A stretch of DNA of 39,619 nt from Pseudomonas sp. ATCC PTA-122608 (GCF_001952855.1 NZ_LPNO01000026.1:24224-63842), one strand, 5' to 3'. Positions 25,775 to 34,631 are shown, counted from the first letter of the stretch. The notes: generated by a model from the letters alone, not told the origin. Numbers and translations: made by a program.

Positions 25775-27379
25775 TTATGGGGTAATGCTGACGCCCGAGA
25801 ACACGTTGCGGCCGAAGGGGCTCACTTTAAAACCTTCGACTTTGGCGCTTAACGGCTGGTTGACCGTCGAGTGGGCGACTGGCGTGATCGGCACCTGCTG
25901 CTTGAGCAGTTGCTGCGCCTGTTTGTACAGAACAGTCCTTTGTTCGCGGTCGGTCACGACCTTGGCTTGCTTGATCAGCTTGTCGTACGCCGGGTCACAC
26001 CACATGGAGTAGTTGTTCCCGCCGATGGCGTCGCAGCTGTAGAGAGTGCCCAGCCAGTTGTCCGGGTCACCGTTGTCGCCGGTCCAGCCGATCAGGCTGA
26101 TATCGTGCTCGCCATTCTTGGTGCGCTTGATGTACTCGCCCCATTCATAGCTGACGATCTTGACCTTGAGACCAATCTTGGCCCAATCGCTTTGCAGCAT
26201 TTCGGCCATCAGCTTGGCGTTGGGGTTGTACGGCCGTTGCACCGGCATCGCCCACAGGGTGATCTCGGTACCTTCCTTCACGCCGGCAGCCTTGAGCAGT
26301 TCCTTGGCTTTTTCCGGGTTGTAGGCGGCGTCCTTGATGGTGTCGTCGTAAGACCACTGGGTCGGTGGCATGGCGTTGACCGCCAGTTGCCCCGCGCCTT
26401 GGTAAACGGCGTTGAGAATGCTCTGCTTGTTCACCGCCATGTCCAGGGCCTGACGCACTTCGAGCTGGTCGAAAGGCTTGTGCCGCACGTTATAGGCGAT
26501 GTAGCCGAGGTTGAAGCCTGGCTTGGTCAGCAGTTGCAGCTTCGGGTCGGCCTTCAGCGCTTCGACGTCGGCCGGGCGCGGGTGCAGGGTGATCTGGCAT
26601 TCACCGGCCTTGAGCTTTTGCACCCGCACAGACGCGTCGGTGTTGATCGCAAAAATCAGCTGGTCGAGCTTCACGCGGCTCGGGTCCCAGTACTGTTTGT
26701 TGCCGGTGTAGCGAATCTGCGAGTCTTTCTGGTAACGCTGGAACACGAACGGCCCGGTGCCGATCGGCTTCTGGTTGATGTCGCTGGGCTTGCCGATCTT
26801 GAGCAAATGGTCGGCGTATTCAGCCGACAGGATCGAGGCGAAGCTCATGGCGATGTTCTGGATGAACGCGGCGTCGACCGTGTTCAAGGTCATCACCACG
26901 GTGTGCGGGCCGGTTTTCTCGACCTTCGCGATGTTCTTGTTCAGGCTCATCCCGTTGAAGTATGGGAACTCGGTGGGGTAGGCCTTGCGGAACGGGTGTT
27001 CGGGGTCAAGCATGCGATTGAAGGTGAACAGCACATCGTCGGCGTTGAAATCACGCGTCGGCTTGAAGTCCTTGTTGCTGTGGAATTTCACCCCTTCACG
27101 CAGGTGGAAGGTGTAGGTCAGGCCGTCTTCGGAAATATCCCAGCTGGTTGCCAGCCCTGGTACGACATTGGTCGCGCCTTTTTCGAACTCGGCCAGGCGG
27201 TTGTAGAGAGGCTCGGCGGCGTCGTTGTCGGTGGCCGTCGTGTATTGCGCGGTGTCGAAGCCAGCCGGGCTGCCTTCGGAGCAAAACACCAGGCTCTTTT
27301 TATCGGCAGCCTGGCCCATCGAGGCCACAGCCAACAGGCTGGTGCCGAATATCGCGGATAGAACGGTGGTATGGCGCAT
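25775..27379 (-). CDS. Dipeptide-binding protein, DppA paralogue (third of four in transcription order)
   Basis: This 534-residue SBP family 5 protein has a signal peptide (...LLAVASMGQA) and mature start LVFCSEGSPAGFDTAQY. Family stretches include DGLTYTFHLREGVKFHSN, KPIGTGPFVFQRYQKDSQIR and GWTGDNGDPDNWLGTLYSCD. It is much closer to the next two paralogues than to DppA at 22527. A sigma-54-like promoter lies 107 bases upstream, so it may begin a transcript running through opdP and dppABCDF. In PAO1 the corresponding place holds a dppA paralogue. Peptide preference is unknown. Confidence 0.92.
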   Translation of the reverse strand: MRHTTVLSAIFGTSLLAVASMGQAADKKSLVFCSEGSPAGFDTAQYTTATDNDAAEPLYNRLAEFEKGATNVVPGLATSWDISEDGLTYTFHLREGVKFHSNKDFKPTRDFNADDVLFTFNRMLDPEHPFRKAYPTEFPYFNGMSLNKNIAKVEKTGPHTVVMTLNTVDAAFIQNIAMSFASILSAEYADHLLKIGKPSDINQKPIGTGPFVFQRYQKDSQIRYTGNKQYWDPSRVKLDQLIFAINTDASVRVQKLKAGECQITLHPRPADVEALKADPKLQLLTKPGFNLGYIAYNVRHKPFDQLEVRQALDMAVNKQSILNAVYQGAGQLAVNAMPPTQWSYDDTIKDAAYNPEKAKELLKAAGVKEGTEITLWAMPVQRPYNPNAKLMAEMLQSDWAKIGLKVKIVSYEWGEYIKRTKNGEHDISLIGWTGDNGDPDNWLGTLYSCDAIGGNNYSMWCDPAYDKLIKQAKVVTDREQRTVLYKQAQQLLKQQVPITPVAHSTVNQPLSAKVEGFKVSPFGRNVFSGVSITP

Positions 27380-27485
27380 GACAATCCCGATCCTTGTTTG
27401 TTGTTTTCGTCAGTGAGCAATCGCCCGGTCATTCATGACCTGGCGACATCACTGATCCCACAACGGCAATTGCCCTACAGAGACG

Positions 27486-27502
27486 ATGCTTCTGCCGTGC
27501 CA
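27486..27502 (-). promoter_or_regulatory. Candidate sigma-54 (RpoN) promoter
   Basis: On the minus strand TGGCACGGCAGAAGCAT carries the invariant GG and GC exactly ten bases apart, with a full TGGCACG -24 block. The -12 block is AAGCA rather than TTGCA. It lies 107 bases upstream of the binding-protein gene at 25775-27379, leaving room for a leader. Confidence 0.55.
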
Positions 27503-27649
27503 CGACGTTAGGGGTCGGGAGCCGGGCAGTAAATACAACGAATCTGACAGACCTTGTAGGTAACGGAGCCGCGATTCGCAGTTAACAGCCGTAAGACGGC
27601 GGCGCGTGCGGATGTGGTCTATTTCCTACGGTCTTGGCAGATGCAATAA

Positions 27650-27672
27650 CGGCGACGTTATAAACGTCGCCG
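27650..27672 (-). terminator. Terminator-like hairpin after the second binding-protein gene
   Basis: Arms CGGCGACGTT and AACGTCGCCG form a ten-base perfect stem with a three-base loop, 10 bases past the stop codon. Read on the minus strand it is followed by TTATTG, a weak U-tract, so it may terminate only partly. Confidence 0.6.
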
Positions 27673-27682
27673 TCAGAGCCTC

Positions 27683-29311
27683 TTACTTGCCGCTTACGCT
27701 CACGCCGTAGAAGGAGTTCAAGCCAAATGGGCTGATCTTGAAGTCCTGCACGTTGTTGCGCATGGGTTGATACACCGTCGAGTGCGCGATAGGTGTCATC
27801 GGGACTGCATCTTTGAGGATATGTTGCGCCTGCTTGTACAGCTCGGTGCGTTTGGCTACGTCGGAAGTCGCCTTGGCTTCTTTCACGATGCCGTCGAATT
27901 TCTTGTCGCACCACTTGGAGAAGTTGTTGCCGGCCAGGGAATCACAGCCGAACAGCACGTTCAACCAGTTGTCCGGGTCACCATTGTCGCCGCTCCAGCC
28001 AATGATCATGGCCTGGTTCTCGCCGCCTTTGGAACGCTTGATGTACTCGCCCCACTCGTAGCTGACGATGTTCACTTTCAGGCCGATCTGTTTCCAGTCG
28101 TTCTGCAGCATCTCAGCCATCAGCTTGGCGTTCGGGTTGTACGGACGCTGGACCGGCATCGCCCACAGGGTGATCTCGGTGCCTTCCTTGACGCCGGCTT
28201 CCTTGAGCAAAGCCTTGGCTTTGGTCACGTCAAACGGCGCATCCTTGATGGTGGTGTCGTAGGACCACTGGGTTGGCGGCATGGCGTTGACGGCCAGTTG
28301 ACCCGCGCCCTGGTAAACCGAATCAATGATCTGCTGCTTGTTCACCGACATGTCCAGGGCTTCACGCACCCGGATGTCCGACAGCGGGTTAGGCGCGGTC
28401 TGGCCCTTGAGGACCGGCATTACGTTGTAGGCGATGTAGCCCAGGTTGAAACCGGCCTGGTGCGGCAGTTTCAGGTCCTTGTCTTCACCCAGCGCCTTGA
28501 GGTCGGCCGGACGCGGGAACAGGGTCACCTGGCATTCGTTTTTCTTCAGCTTCTGGATACGCACCGACGGGTCAGTGGTGATGGCGAAGATCAGGTTGTC
28601 GATCTTCACGTCTTCAGGCTTCCAGTAATCCTTGTTGCCGGTGTAACGGATGTTGGAGTCTTTCTGGTAGCTCTTGAACACGAACGGACCAGTGCCGATT
28701 GGCTTCTGGTTGATGTCCTGAGGCTTGCCTTCCTTCAACAGTTGGGCGGCGTATTCGGCCGACTGGATGGAGGCGAAGCTCATGGCCAGGTTCTGGATGA
28801 AAGCGGCGTCCACGGTGCCAAGGGTGAACTTGACGGTGTGGGCATCGACTTTCTCGATGTTCTTGATGTTGGTGTCCATACCCATGTCCGTGAAGTACGG
28901 GAACTCGGTTGGGTAGGCTTTACGGAACGGATCATCTTTGTTGATCATCCGGTTGAAAGTGAACAGTACGTCGTCAGCCGAGAATTCACGAGTTGGCTTG
29001 AAGTACGGGGTGGTGTGGAACTTGACGCCTTCACGAAGGTGGAAGGTGTACGTCAGGCCATCCGGGGAAACGTCCCAGGTCGTGGCCAGCCCAGGAACAA
29101 CAGCGGTGCCGCCGCGCTCAAACTGGGTCAGACGGTTGAACATGGTTTCGGCCGAAGCATCGAAGTCTGTTCCGGTGGTGTACTGGCCTGGGTCAAAACC
29201 GGCCGGGCTCCCTTCGGAGCAGAACACCAAGTTGCTCGCCGCTTGGGCGAAAGGTGCAGCAGCCATTAAACCGGCGCTGACTAATAACGGAATGACTGCG
29301 TGTTTAAGCAT
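27683..29311 (-). CDS. Dipeptide-binding protein, DppA paralogue (second of four)
   Basis: This 542-residue SBP family 5 protein has a signal peptide (MLKHAVIPLLVSAGLMAAAP...AQA) and mature start LVFCSEGSPAGFDPGQY. It shares DGLTYTFHLREGVKFHTTPYF, KPIGTGPFVFKSYQKDSNIR and GWSGDNGDPDNWLNVLFGCD with its paralogues. The ATG at 29311 follows ATGAGG at good spacing; an upstream in-frame start at 29335 has no signal peptide directly after it. A region of 258 bases separates it from the paralogue upstream, so it may have its own promoter. The ligand is unknown. Confidence 0.92.
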   Translation of the reverse strand: MLKHAVIPLLVSAGLMAAAPFAQAASNLVFCSEGSPAGFDPGQYTTGTDFDASAETMFNRLTQFERGGTAVVPGLATTWDVSPDGLTYTFHLREGVKFHTTPYFKPTREFSADDVLFTFNRMINKDDPFRKAYPTEFPYFTDMGMDTNIKNIEKVDAHTVKFTLGTVDAAFIQNLAMSFASIQSAEYAAQLLKEGKPQDINQKPIGTGPFVFKSYQKDSNIRYTGNKDYWKPEDVKIDNLIFAITTDPSVRIQKLKKNECQVTLFPRPADLKALGEDKDLKLPHQAGFNLGYIAYNVMPVLKGQTAPNPLSDIRVREALDMSVNKQQIIDSVYQGAGQLAVNAMPPTQWSYDTTIKDAPFDVTKAKALLKEAGVKEGTEITLWAMPVQRPYNPNAKLMAEMLQNDWKQIGLKVNIVSYEWGEYIKRSKGGENQAMIIGWSGDNGDPDNWLNVLFGCDSLAGNNFSKWCDKKFDGIVKEAKATSDVAKRTELYKQAQHILKDAVPMTPIAHSTVYQPMRNNVQDFKISPFGLNSFYGVSVSGK

Positions 29312-29528
29312 GTTGGCCTCATGATTTGTTGTCATTTTTGGTAGTGAGGGCGACCTCGTGAGTCGACCTGCGGATACTTATGCAGGGCCCATACCCATTG
29401 CAAGATGTTGAGAGCCTACAACGGCTAAACAGTGGTACGAACGTACACGAATGTCGCATATGTGTAAGTTCGGGCACATTTACGCATTTTTGAAGGGTTT
29501 TTTCGGTGCGAGGCGCGCACCAGGAATG

Positions 29529-29560
29529 CCCAACCGAGGCGTCTGGCGCACTCGGTTGGG
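29529..29560 (-). terminator. Hairpin after the first binding-protein gene
   Basis: Arms CCCAACCGAG (29529-29538) and CTCGGTTGGG (29551-29560) form a ten-base perfect stem ten bases past the stop at 29570. No direct U-run follows, so it is either a weak terminator or an mRNA-stabilising stem. Confidence 0.6.
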
Positions 29561-29569
29561 GCGTTGCTG

Positions 29570-31171
29570 TTACTTATTCAGACTGACGCCATAGAACGGT
29601 GTGAGTCCAAATGGGCTGATCTTGAAGTCCTGCACCTCCTTTCGAAGGGGCTGGAAAACCGTCGAGTTTGCAATAGGTGTTATAGGCACTTGTTCTTTAA
29701 GGATTTTTTGTGCCTCTTGATACCACTTGATACGCTGCTCGCGGTCGCTGCTGACCTTGGCCTGCTGCACCAGTTTGTCGTACGCCGGGTTACACCATTT
29801 TGCGTAGTTGCTGCCCTTTACCGCGGCACAACTATAGAGCACGCCGAGCCAGTTATCGGGGTCGCCGTTGTCGCCGGTCCAGCCGTAAATCATCACATCG
29901 TGCTCGCCGGCTTTCGCGCGTTTGATGTACTCGCCCCACTCATAGCTGACGATATTGGCCTTGATGCCGATTTTTTCCCAATCCTGCTGGATCATCTGCG
30001 CCGACATTCGAGCGTTGGGATTCGACGCGCGTTGAACCGTCATTGCCCACAGGTTGAGGGTGGTACCTGGTGCAACCCCTGCTTCTTTTAGTAGCGCCCG
30101 GGCCTTGGCCGGATCGTAGGGCGCGTCCTTGATCGTCGGATCATAAGACCACTGCGCCGGAGGCAGTGCGTTCTGCGCCAATTGTCCGGCGCTCTGGTAC
30201 ACGGCCTTGATGATTGCCGGCTTGTCGATGGCCATGTCCAAGGCCTGGCGGACCTTGAGCTGGTCCAGGGGCGGGTGGGTCACGTTGTAGGCGAGAAAGC
30301 CCAGGTTAAAGCCGGCTTGCTGGAGCACCCGCAGATTCGGGTCCTGCTTCATCACTTCGATGTCGGAAGGACGCGGGTAACCGCTGACCTGGCACTCGCC
30401 GGCCTTGAGTTTTTGCAGGCGCACGGCGGCGTCCGGGGTGATCGAGAACACCAGGTTGTCGAGCTTCACATCCTCGGGCTTCCAATACTGTTTATTGGCG
30501 CTGTAGCGAATCTGCGAATCCTTCTGGTAACGCTTGAACACGAACGGCCCGGTGCCTACCGGTTTCTGATTGATGTCGGCGGCCTTGTCTTCTTTGAGCA
30601 ACTGCGCGGCATATTCGGCGGACTGCACCGAGGCGAAACTCATGGCCAGGTTTTGCACAAAGGAGGCGTCGACGTTGTTCAGGTTGAAGCGCACGGTGTG
30701 CTCGTCGAGTTTTTCGACGCTCTTGATCGTGGTGTTCAAGCCCATGTCGGTAAAGTACGGTGACTCGGACGGGTAGGCCTTACGGAACGGGCTCTCGGGG
30801 TCAAGCAGGCGCTGGAAGGTGAACACAACGTCGTCGGCGTTGAAGTCGCGGGTCGGGGTGAAGTAGTCGGTGGTGTGGAACTTGACGCCATCGCGCAGGT
30901 GGAAGGTGTAGGTCAGGCCGTCTTTGGACACGTCCCAGCGAGTCGCCAGGCCGGGTTCGACTTCGGTGCCGCCGCGCTTGAACTGGGTCAGGCGGTTGAA
31001 CACGGTTTCGGCGGAGGCATCGAAATCCGTGCCGCTGGTGTACTGGCTGGGGTCGAAACCGGCGGGGCTGGCTTCGGAGCAGTAGACCAGGGTACTGGCC
31101 GCCTGGGCCATCGGCATAAACGCCATCAGGCCGGCGGCGAGGAGCAGCGGTTTAAAGGTGATTCTTTCCAT
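29570..31171 (-). CDS. Dipeptide-binding protein, DppA paralogue (first of four)
   Basis: This 533-residue SBP family 5 protein starts MERITFKPLLLAAGLMAFMP, a signal peptide ending AQA, then LVYCSEASPAGFDPSQY. Shared stretches are DGLTYTFHLRDGVKFHTTDYF, KPVGTGPFVFKRYQKDSQIR and GWTGDNGDPDNWLGVLYSCA. AGGGG lies about eight bases before the ATG. It is the first gene of the dipeptide locus. A terminator of the preceding toxin-like gene lies between, so it needs its own promoter. Peptide preference is unknown. Confidence 0.92.
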   Translation of the reverse strand: MERITFKPLLLAAGLMAFMPMAQAASTLVYCSEASPAGFDPSQYTSGTDFDASAETVFNRLTQFKRGGTEVEPGLATRWDVSKDGLTYTFHLRDGVKFHTTDYFTPTRDFNADDVVFTFQRLLDPESPFRKAYPSESPYFTDMGLNTTIKSVEKLDEHTVRFNLNNVDASFVQNLAMSFASVQSAEYAAQLLKEDKAADINQKPVGTGPFVFKRYQKDSQIRYSANKQYWKPEDVKLDNLVFSITPDAAVRLQKLKAGECQVSGYPRPSDIEVMKQDPNLRVLQQAGFNLGFLAYNVTHPPLDQLKVRQALDMAIDKPAIIKAVYQSAGQLAQNALPPAQWSYDPTIKDAPYDPAKARALLKEAGVAPGTTLNLWAMTVQRASNPNARMSAQMIQQDWEKIGIKANIVSYEWGEYIKRAKAGEHDVMIYGWTGDNGDPDNWLGVLYSCAAVKGSNYAKWCNPAYDKLVQQAKVSSDREQRIKWYQEAQKILKEQVPITPIANSTVFQPLRKEVQDFKISPFGLTPFYGVSLNK

Positions 31172-31207
31172 GGAGACCCCTGAAGTGGCAGGTAAACGCT
31201 GCGCAAA

Positions 31208-31239
31208 CGAAAACGGCAGTCACCGAGGTTACCGCCGTT
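31208..31239 (-). terminator. Terminator after the toxin-like gene
   Basis: Arms AACGGC (31212-31217) and GCCGTT (31234-31239) extend by further pairs (GGT with ACT, one G-U). On the minus strand the stem is followed by TTTCGTTTG. It lies 36 bases past the stop of the gene at 31275-34604. Confidence 0.65.
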
Positions 31240-31274
31240 CAGGATTGCCAGGTAGGGGAGATGCTTATAACTTT

Positions 31275-34200
31275 TTACACGACAGATACTTCTATGCGTG
31301 TGGGCGCTGATTTGTCGATTGAGAGCCCATCACCGTCAAGCTCGTTACTTTCACTTATTTTAAATACTCTACTGGCCCTTGCGCTGGTGCCGTTGACGAG
31401 TTTGAAATCCGACCCTGAAACATCGGTAACCGTAAAGTCGATATTGGCTGTGACGGTAGCCGATTGAGTGGCCGGGTCGTAGTCAATGTAGAAGTGCCTA
31501 TCGGTTCCAGTGCTCATATAGTCATCTTTTAATCCTGCTTGTACCTCTCCCCACGCAGGGGCCGTAGCTCCTTGATGAGCAACTTCAGAGATGCGGGCTC
31601 GCAGGGCAGGCTCCGGAACGATTTGCTCAAACTGTTGGATGGCTTGCTTTATAAGCGCATTCATTTCTGACTGTGGGACGTTATTGCCGGGAAAATTAAG
31701 CGCCTTAATTTGTTTGGGTATATTGATCTCTACCTGTTTCCCATTTACCCGCAAAGTGTAAGGGTTGCGATTGAGATCCGTAATGAACTGATCACTGTAA
31801 TCGCTGGATCCGAATTCTGTGGGTTTCGCCTTTTCCGAGGTGGCGACTGTAAAGTTGTCAACGTTGTCACTCCAGGAGACGTTAAGTTTTCTTTTGATAA
31901 CACCTGCCTCTTCGTAGTTGTTGCTGGAGAAGTCGTAGTTGATTTTTTCGTTAACGTTCAGAAACTGATCAAACTTTTCAGCTTCGTTAATTTTCGAACC
32001 ATCCAGGTTATGGAAGTGATTTGCGAACCCTGGAGTCGGTTTTATCTCTTCGCTAGGGGTTGGCGATATCGTGCGTTGCCATGGCCATTTTGGCCGGCCA
32101 GCTTGACCTCCGACCCGCACCCACTCTCCATCGCCATTCGAATGTACGGTCATCACCGGTTTTCGGCTTATCGGGTCAATTATCTGCACATAGTTGTCAC
32201 TGAGTTTGAAATCCCCCCGGATCTCGAACACCTTGCTGACGCCCGTGTCGTCGGTATGCCGGATTAACCATTGGTCGGCGCCGTTAACGTCCTTGGCCTG
32301 ATAAATGCCCTTGGCGTTGGGTGTGCTATTGGCAATCAGATGATCACCGTCAGCTACCGCATGGCCACTGATATTGCCCGCTTGTGACGGCTGCAGGCGA
32401 TTGGGCAAGCCACGGCCTGCGCGGCCCTCCAAGGCGTTGATGGAGGTTGCCTGGCCGGGCAACGTCGTCATGTTCTCGCGCGGTATTGCAAACGGGTCTT
32501 CGGCCTTCCCGCCCCCGCCGGCCGAAAACAAGGTATTGAGAGCGCCATCGAAGGCTTTCCAGGCGCCATCACTGCGTTCTGCCTGTGTGTCGCCTGATGC
32601 GGACTTTTCCGCACCCAACGCCAGTTCCGTGACGCCGAGGGCGGCGGCGGCCGCTGCAACGGGAGCAGCAATAGGCGCCATGGGCGCGAACAGCTTGGCG
32701 GCTGCGGAAATGTCATTGAGCCAGGTGTCCCGGGTTACCTCGCTGTTGGATTTAATCGCGATGTCCGCATCGCTGATCATGCGCTCCTTCGCCTGATCCT
32801 TCATTTGGCTGAAGACGTCACCTTCGATGCGCTTATAGTTGCGGTCAATGGTTTCGCCTTCCATCTTCGACCAGTCACCGTTGCCCAGATGAGCGAGTGA
32901 GGAGTCGACGCCGAATTTTCCGAACGCGCCGCCGTCCTGGCGGTTGTAAAGGGAGAAATGCGAAGCGAGCGCCTCGCGTTTTTTCGGGTCCTTGGCTTGG
33001 TCCACCACCCATTCGTCCATTTTGTCGAGGGAGGCGAACCTCAGGAATGCCGGCGTTGCACCTGGGATGTAGAGAATTTGCGTACCGTCGCGACGGTTGT
33101 TCTGATAGTTGTACTGCCCGTCATCCAGGACGGCGAACCGGATAATGTCGCTGGAGCCCCAGCCATTGATGTCGAACGGATAGGCCCGCAACTGGTCTTT
33201 AGCCGGTGCGTCTGTCTGTAGTTGGGCTACCGTCAGTGGCGCGTTTTCATCCTGCGCAATATTGGAGGCCGCCTTCATCACCAATCGATAATCGTCCCGG
33301 GTGAACTGGTGTTCGGCCGGCATCAGCTTTTTTTCGAGGGGTGTCTTGGCGTCATACCCGCTCAGTTGCTCGCGTGCCTGCTGGATGAACTGCCCTTTCA
33401 ACGTTGTTCGGTAGTCTCCCCCCTTGGCACTCCAAAACTCGTTTATTTTTGTGCTCATGCGCGACTGGAAGTCAGTTTTCCAACTCCCGTGCATCAACGT
33501 TGAAGGGGCGAGGGGGAACTGATTGTGGGCACCATAGCCGCCCTTGGTGCTTTCCCCGCGACCGGTCTTGTAGATGCCGGCTTCTGTGTCAAGTTGGCCG
33601 GGGATTTGGTCTTGTTCCGAGAAGTTATCCAGCAAAGCGTCCGGCAGGCGTTTCGAATAGAACGGTTCTTCACCCAGGTGCATCGCGCCGGTAGCGGTGC
33701 CGGGCGAGGCGCTTTGAGCTTGATAGAAGCGATTGAGGTACAGGCTGTCCGGGTCTACGTTTTTTTGGCCGGTCTCTTTCTCGATCAACTCTCCCGCCCA
33801 CCGTTTGGCCTCGTTATGCACGTTGGGGTAGGCGTTCGCCACCTCAGTCGCTAAACGGGTAAACGCCAGTTTTTGCGGTGTAGCACTGTAAGACTGCTCG
33901 GTATTGCTCCTCTGTAGGTCCAGGGCCTGCGCCGAACGCAGGTTGGCAGGCCGCAGGCGGTCATCGGGGGGAATGGCTTCGAAGGATTTGCTGTGCTCCA
34001 GTCGCCGGATTTGCGCCCTGCCCTCAGACAGGTTGGCTGGGACCTGCATGCCGTAAAAACCAGCGACTACTTTTGCAGAGACGTCCACGGTGTTTTCGTT
34101 TGAACGTATCCGTAATTCCTGCCCGACGCCTGGAGCTATGACCTTGCCGGACGCGAGAAGCGGTCCTGAAACTTGTCCCCAACCGGTACCGTCGGAGAGA

Positions 34201-34604
34201 GAGAAGTCTTTCCTCACACCGTCGACTTTGGCGGACATCGCTCCGGTGGAAGGGACTATCGACAGGCTGGACGGGTCGATTTTCTGCTCGCGCATCCAGC
34301 CCTGAATAATCGGATGTTCCAGTTGCGAGCGATGCAGCTCAAGCCATTGGCCCAACACAGTCTGGGCGGGAACCTTGATCAAGCCGGGGCGGTGGCCTTC
34401 GACCTTACGCTGTACCGCCCCGATGTAGGCCTGGACCAGGGCAGGGTCTCCCGGCGGCGCATCAACTTGCGGCGGTTGTACTGGGGTGGGGGTGAGCGTC
34501 TTGTGAGCGCTGGGGTGTGGAGTGGGCGGCGCCGGCATTGAAGCGGCTTGCTGCAAGAAACGGGACGTTGCGCTCAGCCTGGAAGGGGATAAATGAAGGT
34601 ACAT
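31275..34604 (-). CDS. Large dermonecrotic-toxin-like (DUF6543-type) protein, candidate effector
   Basis: This is a 1109-residue protein without a signal peptide. The N-terminus is Ser/Pro-rich (SMPAPPTPHPSAHKTLTP), as in secreted effectors. Residues about 285-415 show the pattern of the dermonecrotic-toxin-like DUF6543 domain of Pseudomonas: LYLNRFYQAQ, FYSKRLPDALLDNFSEQD, AGIYKTG, then WKTDFQSRMSTKINEFW and YRTTLKGQFIQQAREQL. An Ala-rich hydrophobic stretch (PMAPIAAPVAAAAAALGVTE) follows near 640-660. The last ~260 residues are encoded by clearly AT-richer DNA and match nothing I know. The ATG at 34604 is used because a candidate promoter covers the earlier TTG at 34649. There is no neighbouring immunity-type gene. 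Toxicity and secretion route are inference. Confidence 0.75.
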   Translation of the reverse strand: MYLHLSPSRLSATSRFLQQAASMPAPPTPHPSAHKTLTPTPVQPPQVDAPPGDPALVQAYIGAVQRKVEGHRPGLIKVPAQTVLGQWLELHRSQLEHPIIQGWMREQKIDPSSLSIVPSTGAMSAKVDGVRKDFSLSDGTGWGQVSGPLLASGKVIAPGVGQELRIRSNENTVDVSAKVVAGFYGMQVPANLSEGRAQIRRLEHSKSFEAIPPDDRLRPANLRSAQALDLQRSNTEQSYSATPQKLAFTRLATEVANAYPNVHNEAKRWAGELIEKETGQKNVDPDSLYLNRFYQAQSASPGTATGAMHLGEEPFYSKRLPDALLDNFSEQDQIPGQLDTEAGIYKTGRGESTKGGYGAHNQFPLAPSTLMHGSWKTDFQSRMSTKINEFWSAKGGDYRTTLKGQFIQQAREQLSGYDAKTPLEKKLMPAEHQFTRDDYRLVMKAASNIAQDENAPLTVAQLQTDAPAKDQLRAYPFDINGWGSSDIIRFAVLDDGQYNYQNNRRDGTQILYIPGATPAFLRFASLDKMDEWVVDQAKDPKKREALASHFSLYNRQDGGAFGKFGVDSSLAHLGNGDWSKMEGETIDRNYKRIEGDVFSQMKDQAKERMISDADIAIKSNSEVTRDTWLNDISAAAKLFAPMAPIAAPVAAAAAALGVTELALGAEKSASGDTQAERSDGAWKAFDGALNTLFSAGGGGKAEDPFAIPRENMTTLPGQATSINALEGRAGRGLPNRLQPSQAGNISGHAVADGDHLIANSTPNAKGIYQAKDVNGADQWLIRHTDDTGVSKVFEIRGDFKLSDNYVQIIDPISRKPVMTVHSNGDGEWVRVGGQAGRPKWPWQRTISPTPSEEIKPTPGFANHFHNLDGSKINEAEKFDQFLNVNEKINYDFSSNNYEEAGVIKRKLNVSWSDNVDNFTVATSEKAKPTEFGSSDYSDQFITDLNRNPYTLRVNGKQVEINIPKQIKALNFPGNNVPQSEMNALIKQAIQQFEQIVPEPALRARISEVAHQGATAPAWGEVQAGLKDDYMSTGTDRHFYIDYDPATQSATVTANIDFTVTDVSGSDFKLVNGTSARASRVFKISESNELDGDGLSIDKSAPTRIEVSVV

Positions 34605-34631
34605 GGGTGTGGTACTCGATAGTGGGTTGGA

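Larger units (their letters stand above)
27380..27682. other. Gene-free stretch between two binding-protein genes
   Basis: No gene is seen in 303 bases. It holds the sigma-54-like promoter (27486-27502) and a terminator-like hairpin (27650-27672). As I recall, PAO1 carries the dipeptidase gene mdpA and regulator psdR at this place; neither is here. Confidence 0.7.

Noticed and set aside
31172..31274. Immunity gene downstream of the toxin-like gene
   Set aside because: Only 103 bases, filled by a terminator; no open frame of useful size on either strand.
31175..31274. Sigma-54 promoter before the first dipeptide-binding gene
   Set aside because: TGGCA is present at about 31247, but the GC ten bases after GG is missing (CG instead), so it does not qualify.
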